From Aciduricibacillus chroicocephali (GTDB taxonomy: Bacteria; Bacillota; Bacilli; Bacillales; Amphibacillaceae): a DNA stretch of 64,000 nucleotides. Shown one piece after another: positions 27,922 to 37,005 of this stretch (its first letter is position 1; each line of letters opens with the position of its first letter). The position numbers and the translations under genes are program-made. Under the pieces are notes generated by a model, which was not told where the DNA came from, did not search any database, and was given only the letters and a program-made list of their open reading frames with translations. The stretch covers positions 1,130,001 to 1,194,000 of the forward strand of contig NZ_CP129113.1 in NCBI RefSeq assembly GCF_030762805.1, given 5' to 3'.

Positions 27922-29237
27922 ACAGCCAAGTCTTTTTTGACGCTATTTCTCAAGCAGACCCTTATAAACGCTATGGAAAAGTTCAGCAAGTTGTTGGCCT
28001 TATGGTTGAGTCGGAAGGACCTGCAGCGAATATCGGGGAAGTGTGTTTAATACATTCTTCAGTAAACCATAAAGAACCAGTTTTATCCGAAGTTGTCGGA
28101 TTCAATAAGGAAAAAATAATTCTTATGCCCTATGGAGAAATTAATGAAATTGGTCCTGGTTGCCTTGTTGAGGCTACCGGGAAACCACTCACTGTCAAAA
28201 TTGGCCGAGGATTAATCGGCAAAGTTGTTGATCCATTGGGGAAAACATTGGATCAATCCAAACTGCCGAAAGGGCTGACGAAGTTTCTTACTGAGCAAGC
28301 TCCGCCAAATCCTATGGAACGGCCCCGTATATTGGAACCATTTCAAGTCGGAGTCAAAGTAATAGACGCACTTCTGACAGTAGGCAAAGGGCAACGTGTA
28401 GGTATTTTTGCCGGGAGTGGCGTGGGTAAAAGTACATTGCTGGGTATGATTGCCCGTAATAGTGGAGCGGATATCAATGTAATTGCCTTGATCGGGGAAC
28501 GGGGACGTGAAGTACGTGAATTTCTCGAAAAAGACTTGGGACCAGAAGGATTAAAAAAATCAATTGTAGTAGTTGCTACTTCTGACCAGCCTGCGCTGAT
28601 GCGTATAAAAGGAGCATATACGGCAACGGCAATTAGTGAATATTTCCGTAACCAAGGCTTTCAGGTGAACCTAATGATGGATTCTGTAACGAGGGTAGCG
28701 ATGGCTCAAAGGGAAGTAGGGCTTGCAACTGGGGAGCCGCCAACAACAAAGGGGTATACTCCTTCTGTATTTTCCATATTGCCAAAATTACTGGAAAGAA
28801 CAGGGACCAGTGATAAAGGGACGATAACAGCCTTTTATACAGTACTTGTTGATGGAGATGATATGAATGAGCCGATCGCTGACACAGTACGAGGCATTTT
28901 AGATGGTCACTTTGTACTGGATCGAAAGTTGGCTGAGCAGGGACATTTTCCTGCGCTAAATGTGTTAAAATCTATAAGTAGGGTAATGAACCAAATTGTG
29001 GATCAGGAACACTTACAAGCTGCTCAGCAAATCAGAGCGATCATGTCACTCTATGAAGAGAACAGTGAGCTAATTCACATCGGGGCTTATAAAAAAGGAA
29101 CAGATCCGGAGATAGACAGAGCAATTGAATATTACCCATCTGTAAAAAGGTTGTTGCAGCAACATGTAACAGAAAGTGTTACGTATGAAGAAACAGTTCA
29201 ACAGATGGAAATGTTATTGAATGGGAGTGCTGTGTAA
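27918..29237 (+). CDS. fliI: Flagellum-specific export ATPase FliI
   Basis: Hexameric ATPase that readies export substrates. 439 aa. Walker A AGSGVGKSTLLGMIAR (about 165), IALIGERGREVREF, Walker B region QVNLMMDSVTRVAMAQREVG, and GEPPTTKGYTPSVFSILPKL. F1-beta-like fold. Coupled to fliH by an ATGA overlap; fliJ begins directly after the stop. Confidence 0.98.
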   Translation: MNSQVFFDAISQADPYKRYGKVQQVVGLMVESEGPAANIGEVCLIHSSVNHKEPVLSEVVGFNKEKIILMPYGEINEIGPGCLVEATGKPLTVKIGRGLIGKVVDPLGKTLDQSKLPKGLTKFLTEQAPPNPMERPRILEPFQVGVKVIDALLTVGKGQRVGIFAGSGVGKSTLLGMIARNSGADINVIALIGERGREVREFLEKDLGPEGLKKSIVVVATSDQPALMRIKGAYTATAISEYFRNQGFQVNLMMDSVTRVAMAQREVGLATGEPPTTKGYTPSVFSILPKLLERTGTSDKGTITAFYTVLVDGDDMNEPIADTVRGILDGHFVLDRKLAEQGHFPALNVLKSISRVMNQIVDQEHLQAAQQIRAIMSLYEENSELIHIGAYKKGTDPEIDRAIEYYPSVKRLLQQHVTESVTYEETVQQMEMLLNGSAV

Positions 29238-29684
29238 ATGTCAGGAGTTGCATCACTGTCCAAGATTCTGAACGTCCGTGAACAGGAAAAGAAAAGTGCT
29301 GAGAAAGACTACCGTACTTCAATGAATATTTTTGAGAGTGTCGCCATGAAATTATATGAGGCACTTAAGAAAAAAGAAAATGCTGAAAATGCTTATGAAT
29401 CTTATCTACAAGAAGTAACTCCTATCGATGTTATCAAAGAGCAAGTAGCATATATAGAAATATTGAATAAGCAAATTGTTCATTTGCAAAAGGAAGTTCA
29501 GCAAGCGCGAACTGCCATGGAAATCAGACAGGATAAACTGGCAGACGCTCATATTGAAGTAAAAAAATTTGAGAAAATCATTGAGCACCGTCAGCAGGAA
29601 AAAGAAGAAATGATTAAAAAAGAGGAAAAAGCAATGATGGACGAAATTTCGATCCAGCAATACTTAAGCTACAAGAATAGGTGA
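29238..29684 (+). CDS. fliJ: Flagellar export chaperone-like protein FliJ
   Basis: Rod-like central stalk that links FliI and FlhA. 148 aa, almost entirely coiled coil, with the Bacillus-type start SLSKILNVREQEKKSAEKDY and KKEEKAMMDEISIQQY at the end. Identified mainly by position between fliI and ylxF and by its helical, charged composition. Confidence 0.92.
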   Translation: MSGVASLSKILNVREQEKKSAEKDYRTSMNIFESVAMKLYEALKKKENAENAYESYLQEVTPIDVIKEQVAYIEILNKQIVHLQKEVQQARTAMEIRQDKLADAHIEVKKFEKIIEHRQQEKEEMIKKEEKAMMDEISIQQYLSYKNR

Positions 29685-29689
29685 TTTGA

Positions 29690-30352
29690 ATGGCCAAACA
29701 AAACCATGAAGAAAAGACAAAAATGAATCCCATTCTTTGGTTCTTTTTCGCTATCGTCATTCCATTGGCCGTCGCTCTGACAATTACTGTCGTTGTCCTT
29801 GCAATTGCTGGAGTTGATGTTGCCAGCTGGGCAAAAGACAAAGCATCGAACATTCCAGGTGTTTCTTCGATGATAAATAAAGAAACAAAAACGGCTGGTA
29901 AAGAAGCAACTAGTGATGAACTGAATGACCGTTTAAAAGCAAAGGATGAACAGATTAATAAGTTGAAAGACCAGATTGATGAGCTTGAAGGTACAGTCGA
30001 TAGTTTAGAACAAGATATCGCTAAACAGAAGAACAAAGATAAAAGTGAAAAGAATGCAGAGAAGAAACAAGCTGTAAATGGAAGTGTTGCAGGAGCAACG
30101 GGTACAGGTCAACAAGAAACAGAACAGAATGACCCTGTGAAGAAAATGGCAAGCTCATTTAAAAAGATGGATCCCGCACAAGCTGCATTAATTGTCCAAG
30201 ATCTTTCTAACGACATGGCAATTGATCTCATGAACGAACTTTCGACTCAGACAAGAGGACAAGTTTTACAGGAGATGGATCCTAAAAAGGCTGCTGATCT
30301 GACTGAACGCCTCATCAAGAAAAATACAGCTGCACAGGAAAGCACCCCCTAA
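29690..30352 (+). CDS. ylxF: YlxF, MotE-like flagellar operon membrane protein
   Basis: 220 aa. One N-terminal transmembrane helix (about residues 13-42: FFFAIVIPLAVALTITVVVL), a coiled coil (about 80-110, DEQINKLKDQIDELEGTVD), a Lys/Gln linker, then a C-terminal MgtE-N-like helical repeat (KKMDPAQAALIVQDLSNDMA..MDPKKAADL). Such proteins (MotE-like) sit beside fliJ and fliK in Firmicutes; a chaperone-like role for the stator is known elsewhere, but not for YlxF. RBS is weak; the gene starts 5 bases after fliJ. Confidence 0.88.
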   Translation: MAKQNHEEKTKMNPILWFFFAIVIPLAVALTITVVVLAIAGVDVASWAKDKASNIPGVSSMINKETKTAGKEATSDELNDRLKAKDEQINKLKDQIDELEGTVDSLEQDIAKQKNKDKSEKNAEKKQAVNGSVAGATGTGQQETEQNDPVKKMASSFKKMDPAQAALIVQDLSNDMAIDLMNELSTQTRGQVLQEMDPKKAADLTERLIKKNTAAQESTP

Positions 30353-30364
30353 GGAGGTGAGAAA

Positions 30365-31819
30365 ATGCAAGTTATCGGAAATAGTACAAGCATGCCGGGT
30401 AATTTTTCCGGGATTTCCAACTCAAAAAGTGGTATAAATGACTTATCAGGAATTTGTCCTGGTAATCCTTTTCAGGAAATTTTACAAACTACCGCTTCAA
30501 AAGGGATGTCTATCAATCAAGCTATTGAAGTTGTTGATGATACCGAATTGGATTTATCGCAGGATCAACTGGAAGCATTAAAAGGAATACTTGAAAGCCT
30601 TGAAAAACTGGTGACATCTGATATACCTGGTGCAAATGAGCTTAAAGAGGAGTTTGAGGAGGAAATAGAATCGGGACTAATGGTCTTTCCTGATGGTTTG
30701 GAAAAACTAGATATCCCCAACTTATTGAATCAATTGCAGAATCTAAATGAAGTACTCCAAAATTTTTTAGCCGGTGAAATTACAGCTGGTGAGAGTTCTG
30801 AAGAAGAGTTATTGACTAAGGTTGAAAAGGTATCCGATGAACTGCAATCCCTTTTAAACAACATGCAAGGGGATAAGTTTTTAAACATTCAATCAACTAA
30901 GCTAGATGTCAATATGGATTATCAGACAAAAACAGATTTAACTGTAATTAAAAAGCTTAATGCTCAGAGGAACGATCTAATAGAAGAAATTCAGTCTCTA
31001 ATGGCTAAAGCTTCAGATGCTACTGATCCAGCTAAAATCGCTCCGAAAGTCCTTAAGCTGTTAGAACAGTGGGGAGCGCTTGGAAAGCAACTTGAAAAAT
31101 TAAATAGCAATTCAACAAGCCAAGGCTCACAGTCTGCTAAGCAACTAAGTCCTGAAGTGGATTCGATTTGGAAAACACTTGCTGAAACGTACCAAAAGCG
31201 CACAACAATGGCAGACAAGCGTGTTTACAACACAGTGTCAAAGGTTACATCAGCCGATGTCGCCAAATGGATTAGTAACGCGGTTGAGGCGAACAATCAG
31301 CTCTCAACTGTTTCTGGAACTGCGATGCCGATGCATAAACTTGAGCAATTGGCAATCCATCTGACACCGTTACAATCGAATCAGCAGCAGAGTGAACAGT
31401 TTACTTCACAGTTTGCACGTATTATTGATACGAGCCGGTTCATGCAAAACGGCATTAACGGCAAACCTTTGACCATTTCGCTTAACCCAGGAAATCTTGG
31501 TGAAATAATTGTGAAAATGCAACGAGTGAATGGTGAATTGATGGTAAAACTTTTTGTTCAATCACCAGAGGCTAAACAATTGCTTGAGTCTAATCTAGGA
31601 CAACTGCGTCATATGTTCAGTCCACATCAAGTTGCGGTCGAACGTCAAGATGCTCAACAAGCAACATCTGCTCAGAATGCTCAGCAGAACGAACAGGGAT
31701 TCCGCCAAGATGCTAGAGACCAAGAACATCAGAATAGACAAAGAAAAGCGAACGACCAACCTTCTGATGAATTGGAAGAAGCAAGCTTCAGCGAACTCTT
31801 GATGAATGCGAAAGTGTAG
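30365..31819 (+). CDS. fliK: Flagellar hook-length control protein FliK
   Basis: Secreted ruler that switches export from hook to filament substrates by acting on FlhB. 484 aa, low conservation through most of its length. The Flg_hook domain is visible at about residues 365-425: KPLTISLNPGNLGEIIVKMQ followed by VQSPEAKQLLESNLGQLR. A Gln/Asn-rich tail follows. Strong ribosome site AAGGAGGTGA. Compare the FliK-like YlqG at 10667. Confidence 0.92.
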   Translation: MQVIGNSTSMPGNFSGISNSKSGINDLSGICPGNPFQEILQTTASKGMSINQAIEVVDDTELDLSQDQLEALKGILESLEKLVTSDIPGANELKEEFEEEIESGLMVFPDGLEKLDIPNLLNQLQNLNEVLQNFLAGEITAGESSEEELLTKVEKVSDELQSLLNNMQGDKFLNIQSTKLDVNMDYQTKTDLTVIKKLNAQRNDLIEEIQSLMAKASDATDPAKIAPKVLKLLEQWGALGKQLEKLNSNSTSQGSQSAKQLSPEVDSIWKTLAETYQKRTTMADKRVYNTVSKVTSADVAKWISNAVEANNQLSTVSGTAMPMHKLEQLAIHLTPLQSNQQQSEQFTSQFARIIDTSRFMQNGINGKPLTISLNPGNLGEIIVKMQRVNGELMVKLFVQSPEAKQLLESNLGQLRHMFSPHQVAVERQDAQQATSAQNAQQNEQGFRQDARDQEHQNRQRKANDQPSDELEEASFSELLMNAKV

Positions 31820-31829
31820 GTGATCGTCT

Positions 31830-32342
31830 TTGACAACAATTGATCCGTCAATGTATTTGCAAAGCAGTCAGGCTAATAAACGAAGCACTCCAGGTACCGA
31901 AATGGGTAAAGACCAGTTCCTGCAACTTCTTGTTACTCAGTTGCAGAACCAGGATCCTCTAAATCCGATGGAAGATAAAGATTTCATGGCTCAGATGGCG
32001 CAGTTTTCTTCTTTGGAACAAATGATGAACATGACTAAGTCCATTGACACACTTGTTCAGAGCCAGCTTGTGTCTCCTGTTATCCAGTATAGTCACATGA
32101 TTGGCAAATATGTAAGTTACGATATTAAAGATGACAAAACGGGAGCGGTCACTGAATCGAAAAACGGGAAAGTGGTCGCGGTTAGCCAAAAAGATGGCTG
32201 GGCTATTCTTGAACTTGATAACGGTGAAAAAGTATATGCTGATGCCATTACAAGTGCTAGTGATAAGGAAAATGCTGGCAATTCTGATGGAGAAGTGAAA
32301 GGAACGCCACCTACTAAAGGAAAGGATGAAGAAGCGACATAA
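31830..32342 (+). CDS. flgD: Flagellar hook assembly scaffold FlgD
   Basis: Hook cap needed for FlgE polymerisation. 170 aa. N-terminal GKDQFLQLLVTQLQNQDPLN and FMAQMAQFSSLEQMMNM are the FlgD signature; the rest is a short beta domain with an acidic, low-complexity tail. It lacks the longer FlgD Tudor/Ig module of enterobacteria, as is usual in Bacillus. The TTG start at 31830 has AGGTGAT 5 bases upstream. Confidence 0.95.
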   Translation: MTTIDPSMYLQSSQANKRSTPGTEMGKDQFLQLLVTQLQNQDPLNPMEDKDFMAQMAQFSSLEQMMNMTKSIDTLVQSQLVSPVIQYSHMIGKYVSYDIKDDKTGAVTESKNGKVVAVSQKDGWAILELDNGEKVYADAITSASDKENAGNSDGEVKGTPPTKGKDEEAT

Positions 32343-32357
32343 GAAGGAAGTGAAGAA

Positions 32358-32735
32358 ATGGATTTGCGCATGCAGCAAATTGTGGGAACACAGGAGCTTC
32401 AGAAAAAAAGCTTATTGCCGAGCAAACCTAAGAAGAATCAGGTCGTTGGTAAATTCGCAGAAATTCTTAGCAATGCTGAAAAACCAAAAATTAGCAAACA
32501 TGCGGAACTGCGCATGAAAGAGAGAAACATCAGGTTTGATGAAAAAAAGTGGGATGAGATTGCGTCCAAGATGAAAGAAGCAAAGGCAAAAGGTGTTACA
32601 GATTCACTCGTGCTAACAGATAATGCTGCACTCATTGCGAGTGTTAAAAATCATACGATCATTACAGCAATGGATAGAAGTGAAGCGGATAGCCAAGTGT
32701 TTACAAATATTAACGGTACGATTGTGATGAAATAA
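32358..32735 (+). CDS. Flagellar operon protein of the TIGR02530 type
   Basis: 125 aa protein of the family found only in flagellar operons of Firmicutes, between flgD and flgE; function unknown. The basic N terminus is disordered. The core is FAEILSNAEKPKISKHAELR, then MKERNIRFDEKKWDEIASKM, ending in a beta-rich stretch with NHTIITAMDRSEADSQVF and TNINGTIVMK. Strong ribosome site GAAGGAAGTG. Family name is from memory of the conserved pattern; B. subtilis appears to lack it at this spot. Confidence 0.85.
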   Translation: MDLRMQQIVGTQELQKKSLLPSKPKKNQVVGKFAEILSNAEKPKISKHAELRMKERNIRFDEKKWDEIASKMKEAKAKGVTDSLVLTDNAALIASVKNHTIITAMDRSEADSQVFTNINGTIVMK

Positions 32736-32820
32736 AGAGAGGCCGGACCCGGATAGGGAAGCCAAAAAGCAGCCGACTGATTGACGCTGCCTATACTAAA
32801 AACCAAAGGGGACTTTTTAA

Positions 32821-33630
32821 ATGCTACGTTCTATGTACTCAGGAATCTCAGGCATGAAGAACTTCCAAACTAAACTTGATGTTGTCGGTAACAACATTGC
32901 GAACGTGAATACGGCTGGGTTTAAGAAGGGCAGGATTGCTTTCCAAGATATGTTGAGTCAGACATCGCAGGGTGCCACTGCTCCTGGAGCAAATCGTGGT
33001 GGAATTAACCCAAAGCAAGTTGGAACAGGATCTAAAATAGGCTCGATTGATACAATTCATACTCAAGGTTTTATGCAAAATACCAATGAAACAAAGGATT
33101 TAATGATACAAGGTGATGGAATGTTTGTTGTTCAAAATGGTAACGAAAAGCTTTTGACACGATCAGGGAACTTTTCACTGGATAAAAACGGAGATTTAGT
33201 TACTGCCGACGGATACAATGTTTTAGATACAGCAGGACAGAAAATTAATATTCCTAATGGTGCGAAAAGCCTGAGCATTCAACAGAATGGATCAGTCAGT
33301 TATATTACTGATGTCAACGGAACAAGCACTGCAGTGAGCAATCAAAAAATTGGACTTTTCTTAGTTACAAATCCAGGAGGACTAGAGAAATTAGGTAGTA
33401 ACTTATATAGAACTACTGCTAACTCAGGGGGAGCTATAGGAGCTACTTTAACAGAGCCAGGAAATGGTGGTGCGGGTGAGATTATTTCCGGTGCACTCGA
33501 AATGTCCAATGTCGACCTTTCCGAGGAATTTACTGAAATGATTACAGCTCAGCGCGGTTTCCAGGCGAATACTCGCATCATCACAACGTCCGATGAAATT
33601 CTTCAGGAGCTTGTTAATCTAAAACGATAA
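32821..33630 (+). CDS. flgE: Flagellar hook protein FlgE (FlgG-like)
   Basis: Hook subunit; in Bacillus the short FlgG-like protein forms the hook. 269 aa. N-terminal MLRSMYSGISGMKNFQTKLD with VVGNNIANVNTAGFKK, beta-rich middle, and C-terminal LSEEFTEMITAQRGFQAN, the rod/hook/filament axial signature. The 85-base gap before it (32736-32820) holds a small AGCAGC/GCTGCC inverted repeat and the ribosome site AAAGGGG, nothing else evident. Confidence 0.94.
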   Translation: MLRSMYSGISGMKNFQTKLDVVGNNIANVNTAGFKKGRIAFQDMLSQTSQGATAPGANRGGINPKQVGTGSKIGSIDTIHTQGFMQNTNETKDLMIQGDGMFVVQNGNEKLLTRSGNFSLDKNGDLVTADGYNVLDTAGQKINIPNGAKSLSIQQNGSVSYITDVNGTSTAVSNQKIGLFLVTNPGGLEKLGSNLYRTTANSGGAIGATLTEPGNGGAGEIISGALEMSNVDLSEEFTEMITAQRGFQANTRIITTSDEILQELVNLKR

Positions 33631-33638
33631 GGGGGATA

Positions 33639-33665
33639 GGTGGCGTGTAATCTGAACGCGTCACC
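33639..33665 (+). promoter_or_regulatory. Hairpin between a strong SD and the swrD start
   Basis: GGTGGCGTG (33639-33647) pairs with CGCGTCACC (33657-33665), 9 bp including two G-T wobbles, with a 9-base loop. The strong SD AAGGGGG (33629-33635) is 39 bases before the swrD ATG, but only about 12 if the hairpin folds. It may bring SD and start together. Prediction only. Confidence 0.5.
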
Positions 33666-33674
33666 GCAATTCCT

Positions 33675-33896
33675 ATGATTTCATTGAATAGATTAAATGG
33701 TGATGCCTTTACGCTGAATGTATTGCTTATTGAGCAGATCCAGTCTTTTCCAGATACAACAATCACCCTTTCTAATGGTAAGAAATTCGTTGTGCGCAAT
33801 ACCGAGGCTGAAGTGATCCAGCGAGCTATGGCTTTTTATCAAAGAATCGGTTTGGGCGGTATTCATACATTCGAGGCAGGTGACACAGATGAATAA
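33675..33896 (+). CDS. swrD: Swarming motor-power protein SwrD (FlbD family)
   Basis: 73 aa. In B. subtilis SwrD raises flagellar motor power and is needed for swarming. Family core: [20 protein letters not shown] and [16 protein letters not shown]. No ribosome site lies directly before the ATG; an in-frame stop 27 bases upstream rules out an earlier start except ATT. Overlaps fliL by 8 bases. Confidence 0.93.
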   Translation: MISLNRLNGDAFTLNVLLIEQIQSFPDTTITLSNGKKFVVRNTEAEVIQRAMAFYQRIGLGGIHTFEAGDTDE

Positions 33897-34308
33897 GACA
33901 ATTAAAATGATGGTAATTATGCTTGTCGTAATGCTCCTTGGTGGGACGATCACCACTGTCATTTTCCTCAACATTAGTGGAAAAGACGGGAAAGAAGCTA
34001 AGGCGTCCATTTCGGATATGGTGGAATATTCATACGAAACTCCGGAAATGACAACAGATCTTGATGATGGAAGTTTCGTGAAAATCCAATTCCGCATTAT
34101 TACAGACGGAAAAGGGGCTCGTAAGGAAATTGAGCAACGTGAATTTCAAATTAAGAATATTCTAATCAAAGAACTTGGTACCATGAATGAAAAGCAGTTT
34201 AAATCAGGCTTGCCAGAACTTGAGAATAAAATGAAAATCAAGCTAAATGAAGTAATGCAAGAAGGAAAAGTAACAGATGTATATACAGTTAACAAGATTT
34301 TGCAGTAA
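33889..34308 (+). CDS. fliL: Flagellar basal-body-associated protein FliL
   Basis: Single-pass membrane protein that surrounds the stator and supports torque. 139 aa. Transmembrane helix at about residues 5-30 ([20 protein letters not shown]), then a SPFH-like extracytoplasmic domain with [19 protein letters not shown] and the C-terminal [14 protein letters not shown] chose ATG 33889 (AGGTGA 5 bases upstream) over the GTG at 33880. Confidence 0.95.
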   Translation: MNKTIKMMVIMLVVMLLGGTITTVIFLNISGKDGKEAKASISDMVEYSYETPEMTTDLDDGSFVKIQFRIITDGKGARKEIEQREFQIKNILIKELGTMNEKQFKSGLPELENKMKIKLNEVMQEGKVTDVYTVNKILQ

Positions 34309-34353
34309 AATGATTTAAGAAGAAACAGGCTCCATTCCGGAGGTGAGTCCAAT

Positions 34354-35352
34354 TTGGTAGATGAAGTACTCTCGCAAAATGAAATTGATGCCCTCTTATC
34401 CGCAATCACGTCTGGAGAAATGGATGCAGAAGAGCTGAAAAAGGAAGAAAGTGAGAAAAAGGTGCGTCTGTATGATTTTAAACGGGCGCTCCGCTTTTCA
34501 AAAGACCAGATTCGCGGGATTTCCAGAATACATGAAAATTATGCCCGGCTTCTGACAACGTTCTTCTCTGCTCAGCTCCGTACATATGTCAATATCAATG
34601 TCGTTTCGGTCGATCAGATTCCTTATGAAGAATTTATCCGATCTATACCGGAAATGACAGTGCTGAATGTCTACAGCTTAGAGCCTTTGGAAGGGCGCAT
34701 TATTATGGAGGTCAATCCGAGCATTGCCTATGGGCTACTCGATCGGGTTCTTGGTGGTAAAGGGAACAGTATCAACAAAATTGACAATTTGACAGAAATC
34801 GAAACGATGCTCATGTCCCAACTGTTTGACAAGGCGATTGTCAATTTGCAGGAAGCGTGGGCGAACGTTGCGGATATTGATCCAGTATTGGAAGAATTTG
34901 AAGTGAACCCACAATTTCTTCAGCTTGTTTCACCGAATGAGACTGTTGTTGTTGTGTCACTTAATACGGAGATCGGTGAAACGAGCGGTATGATCAATAT
35001 TTGTATCCCTCATATAGTACTTGAACCGATTATTTCAAAATTATCTGTTCATTATTGGATGCAGTCCAATACGCAACAGCGTGACCCAGAGGCTTATGAT
35101 AAGCTTGAAAAGAGTCTTTATGAAGCAAATGTTGAAATGAAAGCAATTCTTGGTGAAACAGCTATTACAATTGATCAGTTTCTGAAACTCGGTCAGGATG
35201 ATGTTATCATGCTGAATCAAAATGTTGGCGATCCACTTAAACTTGCTGTCAACAATGAAGTGAAATTCCATATCCAGCCAGGCAAACGAAAAAACAAAAT
35301 GTCTGTGCAAATCCTGGAAGAGATAAAGGGGGGGCCTGAATATGATGGATGA
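34354..35352 (+). CDS. fliM: Flagellar motor switch protein FliM
   Basis: C-ring protein that receives CheY-P. 332 aa. The N-terminal CheY-P-binding motif LSQNEIDALLSAI is intact; the middle CheC-like domain carries YDFKRALRFSKDQIRGI and SLEPLEGRIIMEVNPSIAYG; the C-terminal FliN-like fold has LGETAITIDQFLKLGQDDVI. TTG start with CGGAGGTGAG 6 bases upstream. fliY overlaps its end by 11 bases. Confidence 0.97.
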   Translation: MVDEVLSQNEIDALLSAITSGEMDAEELKKEESEKKVRLYDFKRALRFSKDQIRGISRIHENYARLLTTFFSAQLRTYVNINVVSVDQIPYEEFIRSIPEMTVLNVYSLEPLEGRIIMEVNPSIAYGLLDRVLGGKGNSINKIDNLTEIETMLMSQLFDKAIVNLQEAWANVADIDPVLEEFEVNPQFLQLVSPNETVVVVSLNTEIGETSGMINICIPHIVLEPIISKLSVHYWMQSNTQQRDPEAYDKLEKSLYEANVEMKAILGETAITIDQFLKLGQDDVIMLNQNVGDPLKLAVNNEVKFHIQPGKRKNKMSVQILEEIKGGPEYDG

Positions 35353-36571
35353 TGGAATGCTTTCCCAGGAGGAAATTGATGCGTTGCTTAATGCAACGAG
35401 CACGGACGACGATGAGCCTGCAGAAGAAGTAGGCGAAGTTGCAGATTCTATAAATCAGGAAGACTATCTGACTACTATTGAAGTTGATACTTTGGGTGAA
35501 ATCGGGAATATCTCTTTTGGAAGCTCAGCTACTACGCTTTCCACTTTGCTGAATCAGAAGGTAGATATTACGACCCCTCAAGTAGCAGTTGTCCGAAAAA
35601 CCGACCTGCTTACGGAATTTGAATTTGAAATGGTTAGTGTTGAAGTTAAATATATAGAGGGATTCACCGGTCAGAACGTCTTTGTAATCAAAGCGGAAGA
35701 TGCTGCAATTATTTCCGACATCATGCTCGGCGGAGATGGTACGAATCCTGACTATAATATGACTGAAATCCATTTGAGTGCTGTCCAGGAAGCAATGAAT
35801 CAAATGATGGGGGCAGCCGCAACAAGTATGTCGACAATTTTCAAAAAGAAAATCGACATTTCTCCACCGATTGTAGAAGTTGGCGAGAATGCCAAGCATA
35901 CTAGTGCGAACTCAATAGACGAAGAAGTATTTGTACAAGTTTCATTCCAATTGAAGGTCGGAGACCTGATCGACTCGAATATAATGCAAATCATTCCCTT
36001 CCCATTCGCCAATGAACTTGTTGATGAACTACTTAATCCAAAAGACAGCAATTATGGGGAAGATCAAGCTGTTGACGAAATTGAGAAAGCCATAGCTGAA
36101 GAAGGACCGGCACCAGTGAACAATCAGGCTCAACTAGCCCCAACTAGTCCGGAAACCGCCCAACAGCCAGCAACACCAATGCAGCCGCAGCGCCCGGTTC
36201 AACAGCAGGCTGATCCGCAATTTCTTGGTGCTGTATCTTCGAATGATGCGCCAGTACAGCAAGCTGCTTTTGCGGAATTCCAGCAGGTCCCACAGATTCA
36301 GCCTCATGAACAGCGTAATCTCGGCATGCTGTTGGACATTCCTTTGAAAGTTACAGTAGAACTTGGTCGGACAGAACGAAGTATTAAAGATATACTTGAT
36401 CTGTCTGCAGGCTCTATCATTGAATTGGATAAACTCGCTGGTGAACCAGTCGATGTTTTTGTCAATGAAAAGCTGATTGCTAAAGGCGAAGTAGTCGTTA
36501 TCGAAGAGAACTTTGGAGTCCGTGTGACGGATATTCTTAGTACGACTGATCGAATCATGAAATTAAAATAA
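35342..36571 (+). CDS. fliY: Flagellar switch phosphatase FliY
   Basis: C-ring protein that also dephosphorylates CheY-P; replaces FliN in Bacillus. 409 aa. N-terminal CheY-binding LSQEEIDALLNA; CheC-like phosphatase domain with two active sites of the ExxN type, in LGEIGNISFGSSATTLS and LSAVQEAMNQMMGAAATSM; a Pro/Gln-rich linker (about 255-315); C-terminal FliN domain LLDIPLKVTVELGRTERSI. The start could also be the next ATG, 3 bases on. Preceded by a G-rich ribosome site. Confidence 0.97.
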   Translation: MMDDGMLSQEEIDALLNATSTDDDEPAEEVGEVADSINQEDYLTTIEVDTLGEIGNISFGSSATTLSTLLNQKVDITTPQVAVVRKTDLLTEFEFEMVSVEVKYIEGFTGQNVFVIKAEDAAIISDIMLGGDGTNPDYNMTEIHLSAVQEAMNQMMGAAATSMSTIFKKKIDISPPIVEVGENAKHTSANSIDEEVFVQVSFQLKVGDLIDSNIMQIIPFPFANELVDELLNPKDSNYGEDQAVDEIEKAIAEEGPAPVNNQAQLAPTSPETAQQPATPMQPQRPVQQQADPQFLGAVSSNDAPVQQAAFAEFQQVPQIQPHEQRNLGMLLDIPLKVTVELGRTERSIKDILDLSAGSIIELDKLAGEPVDVFVNEKLIAKGEVVVIEENFGVRVTDILSTTDRIMKLK

Positions 36572-36625
36572 CTTAAAAAAGAGAAAAAATACTAAAACGA
36601 GAAAGCAATCCTAGGAGGCGTTTTT

Positions 36626-36988
36626 ATGTCAAACAATATTCTAGTAGTCGACGATGCAGCATTCATGCGCATGATGATCAAGGACATCCTTACGAAAAAT
36701 GGTTATAACGTTGTAGGAGAAGCAGAAAATGGCCAACAAGCTGTTGAAAAATATGCTGAGCTAAATCCTGATCTTGTCACAATGGATATTACTATGCCGG
36801 AGATGGATGGCATTACAGCACTTAAAACAATTAAACAGACAAATCCTGATGCAAAAATTCTTATGTGTTCAGCGATGGGACAGCAGGCAATGGTTATTGA
36901 TGCTATTCAAGCAGGTGCAAAAGACTTTATCGTAAAACCGTTTCAGGCTGATCGTGTACTTGAAGCAATTCAGAAAGCACTGAGCTAA
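36626..36988 (+). CDS. cheY: Chemotaxis response regulator CheY
   Basis: Single receiver domain that binds the switch when phosphorylated. 120 aa. LVVDDAAFMRMMIKDIL has the acidic pair; the phosphoacceptor is Asp54 in TMDITMPEMDG; the Thr/Ser switch position is CSAMGQ, and the conserved Lys is in FIVKPF. AGGAGG precedes the start. Targets are FliM and FliY encoded just upstream; the kinase is CheA at 45581. Confidence 0.98.
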   Translation: MSNNILVVDDAAFMRMMIKDILTKNGYNVVGEAENGQQAVEKYAELNPDLVTMDITMPEMDGITALKTIKQTNPDAKILMCSAMGQQAMVIDAIQAGAKDFIVKPFQADRVLEAIQKALS

Positions 36989-37005
36989 TTAAAGGATTGA
37001 GGATC

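Noticed and set aside
36036-36300. Gln/Pro-rich stretch of fliY as a possible foreign insert
   Set aside because: It is the normal variable linker between the CheC-like and FliN-like domains of FliY.
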